Assembly: GCA_030530185.1 (NCBI GenBank) | Contig: JAUMVL010000111.1 | Span: 1-5,829 of the forward strand | From: Clostridia bacterium | GTDB taxonomy: Bacteria > Bacillota > Clostridia > Christensenellales > CAG-138 | Reading direction: 5' to 3' | Length of the DNA stretch: 5,829 nucleotides | Shown here: positions 1 through 5,118 of the stretch, one piece after another | How positions within the stretch are numbered: the first letter of the stretch is position 1 | How the letters are laid out: each line of letters starts with the position of its first letter | The notes under the pieces: model-generated | Seen by the model: the letters and a program-made list of their open reading frames with translations, nothing else | Told to the model about the DNA's origin: nothing | Databases searched by the model: none | Position numbers and translations under genes: made by a program

Positions 1-1263
1 ATCGGCACGGTCTGGGTACTGAGCCGGCTGTCCGATCAGGATTTCGGTCTCTTCCCCGCAATGCAGGAGGACTTTTTGAACGGATTCCGCATTGCGATGT
101 TCTTTGCCGCGTTCTGTGCATGGCTTTTGCTCGCGCTTTGGACGCTGCTCACGTTCGTCAAGCGCGTCAAGGCGGGCAGATGGTGGGAAAACACGATCCT
201 GTTCCGCGTGCTGCGGCTCGTCTGGCGCTTTATCAAGTGGATTTTTCGCGGTTTTCGCACCCTGATCGTGAACCTGCCTCTGTACTGGCGAACGGCGCTC
301 GTTTGGGGCGGGCTCGGGTTTTTGACGCTGCTCGCGCTGCTGGTGCTCGGCGCAAGCGGGCGTTTGCTGTGGCTGTGGCTGTTTGCCGAGCTGATTTTGA
401 CGCCGCTCGTCTGCTACGCGGCGATCTGCCTGCGCCGGCTCGAAAAAGGCGGTGAGGAGCTTGCAAGCGGAAATCTGAACTATCGCGTGCCGACGCAACA
501 CATGCTCCCCGCCTTCCGCAGGCATGCCGAGCATTTGAACAGCATCACCGCGGGCATGCAGCGGGCGGTGCACGAACAGATGAAAAGCGAGCGCATGAAA
601 ACCGAGCTGATCACGAACGTCTCGCATGACATCAAGACACCCCTGACCTCCATCATCAATTATGTAAAGCTGCTTCAGCGCGACGGATTGCAGTCCGAAA
701 ACGCACCGCTATACCTCGAGGTGCTCGATCGCCAGTCCGCGCGGCTCAAAAAGCTGACCGACGATCTCGTCGAAGCGTCGAAAGCCTCCTCCGGCGCAAT
801 GAGCGTGAATCTTGAACGCACCGATCTGCACGTGCTGCTCGAACAGGTGCTCGGCGAATACGGTGAAAAGCTCGCAAACGCGCAACTGACACCCGTTATA
901 CAGCTTTGTGAACCGGCGCCGTTCGTGCTTGCCGACGGCAAACTGCTGTGGCGTGTGTTCGACAACCTGTTCGGCAATCTCTGCAAGTATGCGCAAGCTG
1001 CTACACGCGTGTACCTCTCGACTGCGATTCAAGGCGATCAGGCGATCGTTACAATCAAAAACGTCTCACGTGATCCGCTGAACATCTCCGGTGAGGAACT
1101 GATGGAGCGCTTTGTGCGCGGCGACGCCGCCCGCAACACGGATGGCAGCGGACTCGGGCTCTCGATCGCACAATCGTTGATGGCACTGCAAAGCGGTACC
1201 GTTTCGATCGACATTGACGGCGATCTCTTCAAAGTGACGCTGACTCTGCCTGTCTTAAACTGA
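1..1263 (+). CDS. Membrane sensor histidine kinase, 3' part (5' end outside window)
   Basis: The reading frame is open from base 1, so the first ATG seen (base 61) is probably internal; 420 residues are visible. The protein should autophosphorylate on a histidine in response to a signal and pass the phosphate to a response regulator, which is probably encoded upstream, out of view. Hydrophobic segments lie near visible residues 25-53, 97-119 and 121-144, with a basic, aromatic-rich loop between the first two. A HAMP-like linker follows (about 145-195). The H box VSHDIKTPLTS gives His209; the N box DNLFGNLCKYA gives Asn322 and Asn326; the G2 box GSGLGLSIA spans 382-390. The canonical G1 DxGxG motif is not evident: a KNVSRDPLNISGEEL stretch and an F box ERFVRGD (369-374) fill that place. 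To my knowledge this is usual in a clostridial kinase subfamily, so it is not read as inactivation. The signal is unknown. Confidence 0.93.
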   Translation: MGTVWVLSRLSDQDFGLFPAMQEDFLNGFRIAMFFAAFCAWLLLALWTLLTFVKRVKAGRWWENTILFRVLRLVWRFIKWIFRGFRTLIVNLPLYWRTALVWGGLGFLTLLALLVLGASGRLLWLWLFAELILTPLVCYAAICLRRLEKGGEELASGNLNYRVPTQHMLPAFRRHAEHLNSITAGMQRAVHEQMKSERMKTELITNVSHDIKTPLTSIINYVKLLQRDGLQSENAPLYLEVLDRQSARLKKLTDDLVEASKASSGAMSVNLERTDLHVLLEQVLGEYGEKLANAQLTPVIQLCEPAPFVLADGKLLWRVFDNLFGNLCKYAQAATRVYLSTAIQGDQAIVTIKNVSRDPLNISGEELMERFVRGDAARNTDGSGLGLSIAQSLMALQSGTVSIDIDGDLFKVTLTLPVLN

Positions 1264-1276
1264 TTCCTGCCAAGTC

Positions 1277-1311
1277 AAAAGCGACACTCCAAAACGGAGT
1301 GCCGCTTTTTT
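1277..1311 (+). terminator. Rho-independent terminator, probably bidirectional
   Basis: A 14-bp arm (1277-1290) pairs with 1296-1309 around a five-base loop, with one A-C mismatch. The right arm runs into a T tract on the + strand (1305-1311). It lies 13 bases after the kinase stop. Read on the minus strand, the same stem ends in TTTTGA and lies 15 bases past the permease stop, so one hairpin probably serves both convergent genes. The T tract is longer on the + strand, so termination is expected to be better there. Confidence 0.85.
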
Positions 1312-1326
1312 AGAAAAAGGAGTTTC

Positions 1327-2271
1327 TCATCGCCTGTCGCGGTCGATAAACTCAAGTGCAATCGTCGCAACGACGACGGCGGCGATCAGAAGCACCACGA
1401 GCATACCCCAGTTAAACAGAACGGTTTCCGCCGTGCTTGCGTATACCGGGTTGAAGTTCTGCTGTCCGGACCAGAGCAAAAAGTCGTCGCGCTTGCCGTT
1501 TTGTTCCACCTGCTGCAAGAGCTCCAGCAGCGGTTTATGCCCCATATATTCGATGTTGCGGAACTTGAAGATCGTATTCCACAGCGTCACCATCGGCAGA
1601 TCGTTATAACCGCCGATCGCGCAGAGGCTCTCCATGCCCCATCGCGAGATCGTCAGCGCAGTCAGATCCTTTGCGATACCGGTCAGTTGGAAGAACGCGC
1701 CCGAAAAGACGAGTTGGAAGATCAGCAAAAAGGGCATGGCCGTCATGGCGGTCGTTGTCGTGCGGACGATGCTCGAAACCATCAGCGCAAGCATATCGGC
1801 CGCATAGATCGTCAGCAAAACCGTGATTCCGAGATCCACGATTCCCCACGGGGTTACGATCCCTCGGGTCGGCAGCGTTACGCCGGCGACCGAACAGATT
1901 ACCAGCGTGACAACCGTCTGCGCCAGGCACAGGATCCATTGATAGATCATGTGCGCCGCAATGTACGACGACATATGCAAGCCCGCGCGGTGTTCGCGCT
2001 TAATGATGTTCCGCTCTCGGCAGACGACCTGAATCGAGTTGAAAAAGCCGTTCCAGATGCAGACGCAGGTCAGCGCAAAGGCGCCGTTGATCGTTCCTTC
2101 CTGCGTCTTGAACATGTTTGCTCCGACGACAAACGTAACGATGGCGGCAATGAACGCGCCCATCGGCAGAACCTTCCAGTCATTCTGGAAAACGAACATC
2201 CGCAAAAACTTGCACAGATAAATTCGTGTCTGTGCCAGTCTGCCCTTATGCTTCAGGATTTCATTGTTCAT
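1327..2271 (-). CDS. ABCG-like ABC-2 type transporter permease
   Basis: This 314-residue protein is the membrane half of an ABC exporter of the ABC2_membrane type. About six hydrophobic segments are visible: near residues 33-51, 64-80, 102-128, 144-166, 177-196 and 286-306. A long hydrophilic, presumably extracytoplasmic loop (about 207-284) lies before the last helix. The strongest family mark is the stretch at 85-107, CRERNIIKREHRAG followed by SSYIAAH. It matches the E-R-x-x-x-x-R-E-x-x-x-G-x-x-x-SSY-x-x-A pattern after TM2 of ABCG (White/PDR) transporters, where it contacts the ATPase. The start codon lies inside the end of the ATPase gene (11-base overlap), with AAGGAGG eight bases upstream, so translation is probably coupled. 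The partner is the ATPase gene just upstream. The substrate cannot be told from sequence; lipid, peptide or drug export are all possible. Confidence 0.9.
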   Translation of the reverse strand: MNNEILKHKGRLAQTRIYLCKFLRMFVFQNDWKVLPMGAFIAAIVTFVVGANMFKTQEGTINGAFALTCVCIWNGFFNSIQVVCRERNIIKREHRAGLHMSSYIAAHMIYQWILCLAQTVVTLVICSVAGVTLPTRGIVTPWGIVDLGITVLLTIYAADMLALMVSSIVRTTTTAMTAMPFLLIFQLVFSGAFFQLTGIAKDLTALTISRWGMESLCAIGGYNDLPMVTLWNTIFKFRNIEYMGHKPLLELLQQVEQNGKRDDFLLWSGQQNFNPVYASTAETVLFNWGMLVVLLIAAVVVATIALEFIDRDRR

Positions 2272-3631
2272 TGCCTGCGCCTCCTTCCCGCTCCGCCGTC
2301 AACTGCGCATACCGTTCGATATACAGATCCGCAAGTCCTTCTCCGCCTTCCTCCTCGCGGTTGACCGACATGACGATCTCCTCCATCGTATCCTTTCCGA
2401 AGAATTCCTTCGCTTCCTTCGGAGAGCCGTAGAACGCAAGCCGTCCGACCTGCTCGGAATCCTTGGCCAGCACGATCACCTTGTCAAACAAGTCAATCAC
2501 GCGGTCCGGCGTATGCGTAATGACCATTACGATCTTTCCGTCGTCCGCAATCGCGCGCAGTTTTTCAAAGATCTCGCGCGCAATCACGCCGTCCAAGCCG
2601 GAATCCGGCTCATCGAGCACGAACAGCTCGGGGTCGGTGACAAGCTCCATCGCAATCGCGATCCGACGCAGCTGTCCGCCCGATTTTTTCGAGACAAGGC
2701 CGTCGCTGCCCGCCGCAAGGCCGAGCAGGTCCAAAACCTCCTCTACCTTTCCGCCTCTCTGCTTGCCGGTCACCTTGCTCGGAAGCCGCATCTCGGCCGC
2801 ATCGTCGATCGTCCGAATGACCGTGTCGTTTCCGCGCATCAGGTTCTGCTGCGGCACGAAACCGATCCGGTATTTTACGCGGTCATATTCCTTATAAACA
2901 TTGCATCCGTTCAAAAGGATCGTCGCGTTTGCCTGTTCGTATCCGATCACCGCATTGACAAACGTTGTTTTTCCGGCGCCGGAGCCCCCCAAAAGCAGTA
3001 CCAGCGAGCTGTTTGGGATTTCCATTTCGATATCCTTGAGCAGGTATTTCTTTCTGCCGAAATCCCGAACGGAGCGATCCTTTACATCAATGGAAAGGCC
3101 GGATTCCAATGCTTTCCCGCGGACAATCCGTGCGTTCTGCACGTCCGCAGCATTGCCCTTTGCTCCGCCTTCCCGTGCGATTCGGCTCCAATTCGGCTGA
3201 TACTTTTTGCTCCCGCCGATGATCATCAGCGCAAGCCAATCCATGACGAGCCATAAAAGGATCCAGCGTCGCTTCAGTTCGAAGATCTTGATCACGCGCA
3301 GAAACAGCCGGATCTGATAGACGAACAGCGTGACTATGGTAACGATTCGGATCAGCTGCAATACCGTCTCCACCGTTTCATTTTCGACGAAGACATCCGC
3401 TATATTCATGATGCTGTAGGACAGCTCCAGTCCCGCGCAAAACAATCCCTCCACGCGGCTTCCGAGCGCTTTGCCGAATGCATAGTACCGCAATCCGCGG
3501 AACCACGCCATCCAGCGATGCTTTCCATGCAGCTTCTTCAGCATCAAACTCACGGAGATGGACAACAGCAGCCATCCGAAAAAGTCAGATGCCAACTGGA
3601 TTGCCAACGTAATGTATTCGTATTCTTCCAT
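2261..3631 (-). CDS. ABC transporter ATPase with N-terminal membrane domain (ABCG-like)
   Basis: This 456-residue protein has two parts. Residues 1-140 are a membrane domain with hydrophobic segments near 10-32, 64-82, 88-112 and 121-140; I do not recognise it with certainty. Residues from about 175 onward are a full ATP-binding cassette: Walker A GGSGAGKTT (215-223, Lys221), Q loop VPQQ (259-262), signature KSGGQ (316-320), Walker B LFVLDEP (336-342, Asp340, Glu341), D loop SGLD (344-347) and H loop His373. All catalytic residues are present. The first signature position is Lys instead of the usual Leu/Val. The Walker A and the short signature tail LRR resemble ABCG-family ATPases. The ATPase should energise export through the downstream permease. 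The ATG at 3631 is preceded by AGGGG seven bases upstream (3639-3643) and by a good promoter, which supports the long form including the membrane domain. The C-terminal tail (about 420-456) is acidic and Gly/Glu-rich. Confidence 0.92.
   Translation of the reverse strand: MEEYEYITLAIQLASDFFGWLLLSISVSLMLKKLHGKHRWMAWFRGLRYYAFGKALGSRVEGLFCAGLELSYSIMNIADVFVENETVETVLQLIRIVTIVTLFVYQIRLFLRVIKIFELKRRWILLWLVMDWLALMIIGGSKKYQPNWSRIAREGGAKGNAADVQNARIVRGKALESGLSIDVKDRSVRDFGRKKYLLKDIEMEIPNSSLVLLLGGSGAGKTTFVNAVIGYEQANATILLNGCNVYKEYDRVKYRIGFVPQQNLMRGNDTVIRTIDDAAEMRLPSKVTGKQRGGKVEEVLDLLGLAAGSDGLVSKKSGGQLRRIAIAMELVTDPELFVLDEPDSGLDGVIAREIFEKLRAIADDGKIVMVITHTPDRVIDLFDKVIVLAKDSEQVGRLAFYGSPKEAKEFFGKDTMEEIVMSVNREEEGGEGLADLYIERYAQLTAEREGGAGNEQ
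2280..2286 (-). promoter_or_regulatory. Ribosome binding site of the permease gene
   Basis: AAGGAGG on the minus strand lies eight bases before the permease ATG at 2271 and inside the last codons of the ATPase gene. It fixes the permease start and supports coupled translation through the overlapping stop and start (ATGAACAATGA, 2271 down to 2261). Confidence 0.85.
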
Positions 3632-3660
3632 TCAAGCACCCCTCTCCCATTCTGTGTCAA

Positions 3661-3689
3661 ATTATAGCATACCGGTATCTGCTTTTCCA
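3661..3689 (-). promoter_or_regulatory. Sigma-A type promoter of the ABC exporter operon
   Basis: On the minus strand there is a perfect -10 TATAAT (3666 down to 3661) with an extended TG element (TGC just before it). A spacer of exactly 17 bases separates it from TGGAAA (3689 down to 3684), which matches four of six bases of TTGACA. Transcription would start near 3654, giving a short leader of roughly 20-25 bases before the ATPase ATG at 3631. The spacer contains a perfect palindrome, listed separately. Confidence 0.75.
3669..3678. repeat. Perfect palindrome in the promoter spacer, possible operator
   Basis: ATACCGGTAT is a perfect 10-base palindrome lying between the -35 and -10 boxes of the ABC operon promoter. 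A dimeric regulator bound here would block or reshape the promoter. Ten bases is short and the symmetry does not extend outward without gaps, so a role as an operator is inference only. Confidence 0.4.
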
Positions 3690-3731
3690 TTCTTTTTTCC
3701 ATTTTGTCCCATTTCCTTCTCGGTCAAGAAG

Positions 3732-3746
3732 CGCTGTCAAACAGCG
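3732..3746. repeat. Short inverted repeat upstream of the ABC promoter
   Basis: CGCTGT and ACAGCG flank a three-base spacer (CAA). The pair is perfect and lies about 43 bases upstream of the -35 box of the exporter operon. It could be an upstream regulator site or a small hairpin, but it is short enough to occur by chance. Confidence 0.3.
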
Positions 3747-3826
3747 TACGTTCCGATTGCCTCGCCCGAATGTCCATGTTTTTGCGCAGGAATCCGAGCT
3801 CTGACAGTCCTTCCTCTTAACCAAGC

Positions 3827-3857
3827 AAAAAGCTGCTTCCGGTTTTGGGGAAGCAGC
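3827..3857 (-). terminator. Rho-independent terminator for the hydrolase operon
   Basis: Read on the minus strand, a perfect nine-base arm GCTGCTTCC (3857 down to 3849) pairs with GGAAGCAGC (3840 down to 3832) around an eight-base loop and is followed directly by TTTTT (3831-3827). The orientation fits termination of the esterase/hydrolase operon, although it lies about 200 bases past the stop codon. It also insulates the exporter promoter downstream from read-through. Confidence 0.88.
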
Positions 3858-3862
3858 ATCTC

Positions 3863-3876
3863 TTGATCCCGATCAA
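3863..3876. repeat. 14-base inverted repeat TTGATC-CC-GATCAA
   Basis: Two perfect six-base arms flank CC. The element lies just before the terminator hairpin in the hydrolase 3' UTR. It could form a small RNA hairpin next to the terminator or be a protein site; nothing else supports either role. Confidence 0.35.
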
Positions 3877-3935
3877 AGCGCAGTCGGGGAAACAGTGTCA
3901 ATTATATGATAGGCAAAAGAAGCAAACGTCGCGGG

Positions 3936-3970
3936 CTTTGCAAGGAGCAAAGCGATTCTGCTCCGCAAAG
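3936..3970. repeat. Long bulged hairpin in the hydrolase 3' region
   Basis: CTTTGC-AA-GGAGCA (3936-3949) pairs with TGCTCC-GCAAAG (3959-3970): twelve base pairs with a two-base bulge and a nine-base loop. No T tract follows on either strand, so this is not a standard terminator. It may stabilise mRNA ends, be part of a structured RNA, or be an end of a small repeat element. Confidence 0.5.
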
Positions 3971-4023
3971 GACAATTCCCTTCCCGGACAGCTTGGCAAA
4001 AGCGCACGGATCGGCATGAAAGC

Positions 4024-4067
4024 CCGGTAAAATCGGATTATGAATCATGCGCCGCCCGCCTTACCGG
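4024..4067. repeat. Inverted repeat spanning the hydrolase stop codon
   Basis: CCGGTAA (4024-4030) and TTACCGG (4061-4067) are perfect seven-base inverted copies separated by 30 bases. The right copy contains the hydrolase TAA stop (4063 down to 4061). The transcript could fold into a stem closing a large GC-rich loop just after the gene, but the T-rich tail is weak. It may be chance or a minor 3'-end structure. Confidence 0.3.
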
Positions 4068-5107
4068 AAACTGGCATTGACAAACGCCTCGACCTCTCCG
4101 AGCAGCTCATTTGTAAAGAGCCGGTCGTCGGCATGCTTGCAGCCGTTGACAAGTTTCAGCGTCACATCCGCACCGTTCGCCTTCAGAATCCGTTCGAGGG
4201 ATACGGATTGCAGGTGTGAAACCGTGATGTCCGCGGTGCCGTGGACAATCAGCGTTTTCAAGGCCGGATTGCCGTTTTCGCAATGCTCGGCATGATACAG
4301 AACATTCGCGTCGTTCCGTTCAAAATCCGTCCAATCCTTTTGCGCCTTGCGGAGCCAGTATTCCTCGAACGAATCGAACGCTCCGGTAACGTTATTCGTC
4401 CAGCCGTTGGCCATTTTGATGACCCATGCGGGAATGCCCTCGGCGGCAAAGTCCTCGTCAAACGTGTTGAAATCGAGCACGCCGTAGTAATCGACCAGCG
4501 CATCGAACGCGGGCATTGCGAAGCGCTCCGTTTCACTCTCGCCGATGCAAAGCACGTCGGCATACGCGTCCGGTGCGGTCAGCGCGGTAAACGTCGCAAG
4601 GTAGCCCCCCGCCGACTCGCCCCAGATCGCGATTCGGCTTGCGTCAAAACCGAACGTTTCGGCATTGCGGCACAGATAACGCACAGCAGCTTTCACGTCG
4701 GCGCATGCCGCGGGGAACGGCGCTTCGGCGGCGAGGCGATAGTTGATCGATGCGCAGGCAAAACCATGGTCCCGGAAGTAGCGATACATAAACTGCGCCT
4801 GTCGCGTCTGCGAATCGCCGGATACGAACCCGCCGCCATGTACCAGCACGAACAGCGGCGCAGGGGCGTCGGCGTGCGGAACATACAGATCGAAATACTG
4901 TGCGTCGGAATCTTCGGCGTAGGCCCAATGCGAATAGGTCACGCCGCCATCCCACGTTTCGGAGGTATCAAGCTTCAGCGTCGGTGCAAACAGGTTGGAG
5001 CCGATCGTCCACGTCAGCTTGTGGTAAAACGACAGCACAAGCAGCAGCACTGCAAGCACACCGAGCACGATGTACAGCCACACAGGGCGTTTGGTTGTTT
5101 CTTTCAT
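4061..5107 (-). CDS. Membrane-anchored alpha/beta hydrolase (HSL / BD-FAE-like esterase)
   Basis: This 348-residue protein probably cleaves ester bonds with a Ser-Asp-His triad outside the cytoplasmic membrane. Residues 9-27 form one hydrophobic segment after a Lys/Arg-containing start. No lipobox or clear signal peptidase site follows, so a signal anchor with the enzyme outside is inferred. The oxyanion motif HGGG is at 90-93. The nucleophile Ser165 sits in GESAG (163-167). The likely acid is Asp293 (HGTAD) and the likely base is His325 (NGCKH). This order and HGGG mark the Abhydrolase_3 / BD-FAE group, which includes acetyl-xylan, feruloyl and carboxyl esterases. A longer frame starts at 5161, but the ATG at 5107 is chosen because GGAGG lies five bases upstream and only 11 bases separate it from the stop of the upstream esterase. 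It is probably co-transcribed with that gene and ends at the terminator at 3827-3857. The substrate is unknown. Confidence 0.9.
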   Translation of the reverse strand: MKETTKRPVWLYIVLGVLAVLLLVLSFYHKLTWTIGSNLFAPTLKLDTSETWDGGVTYSHWAYAEDSDAQYFDLYVPHADAPAPLFVLVHGGGFVSGDSQTRQAQFMYRYFRDHGFACASINYRLAAEAPFPAACADVKAAVRYLCRNAETFGFDASRIAIWGESAGGYLATFTALTAPDAYADVLCIGESETERFAMPAFDALVDYYGVLDFNTFDEDFAAEGIPAWVIKMANGWTNNVTGAFDSFEEYWLRKAQKDWTDFERNDANVLYHAEHCENGNPALKTLIVHGTADITVSHLQSVSLERILKANGADVTLKLVNGCKHADDRLFTNELLGEVEAFVNASFR

Positions 5108-5112
5108 TGCTT

Positions 5113-5117
5113 CCTCC
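5113..5117 (-). promoter_or_regulatory. Ribosome binding site of the hydrolase gene
   Basis: GGAGG on the minus strand, within GGGAGGAA, lies five bases before the ATG at 5107 and directly after the TGA of the upstream esterase (5121 down to 5119). It decides the hydrolase start against the longer frame from 5161, whose extra 18 residues would overlap the esterase and would not look like a signal sequence. Confidence 0.8.
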
Positions 5118-5118
5118 C

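Larger units (their letters stand above)
3632..4060. other. Gene-free interval of about 430 bases with structured DNA
   Basis: No convincing gene is seen on either strand; the short open frames here lack a ribosome binding site, recognisable motifs, or both. From left to right the interval holds the ABC operon leader and promoter (to 3689), a pyrimidine-rich stretch (about 3681-3720 on the + strand), a small inverted repeat (3732-3746), a minus-strand terminator (3827-3857), a 14-base inverted repeat TTGATC-CC-GATCAA (3863-3876), a second TATAAT on the minus strand (3901-3906), a long bulged hairpin (3936-3970), and an inverted repeat reaching into the hydrolase stop codon (4024-4067). The part 3858-4060 is the likely 3' UTR of the hydrolase gene and is unusually long at about 200 bases. 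It could also be a decayed gene or an interspersed repeat. Confidence 0.6.

Noticed and set aside
61..63. ATG at 61 as the kinase start
   Set aside because: The same frame is open to base 1 with plausible sensor-domain residues upstream, so the gene most likely begins outside the window. AGGAGG-like bases occur after this ATG, not before it.
1314..1322. AAAAAGGAG on the + strand looks like a ribosome binding site
   Set aside because: No ATG, GTG or TTG with a meaningful frame follows at the right distance; the bases lie just after the terminator.
1501..2364. Long + strand open frame (287 codons) opposite the permease
   Set aside because: It is antisense to a clear ABC-2 permease. Its translation is rich in Arg, Asp, Gln and His, has no domain motif, and no ribosome binding site is evident. 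It is a shadow of codon bias on the other strand.
2264..3256. Long + strand open frame (330 codons) opposite the ATPase
   Set aside because: The minus strand carries every ABC ATPase motif in order, while this frame shows none and has low-quality composition.
3845..4030. Possible 61-residue + strand protein in the gap
   Set aside because: No good ribosome binding site precedes it, it starts inside the terminator hairpin, and its composition does not resemble a known small protein. It is kept only as part of the unexplained interval.
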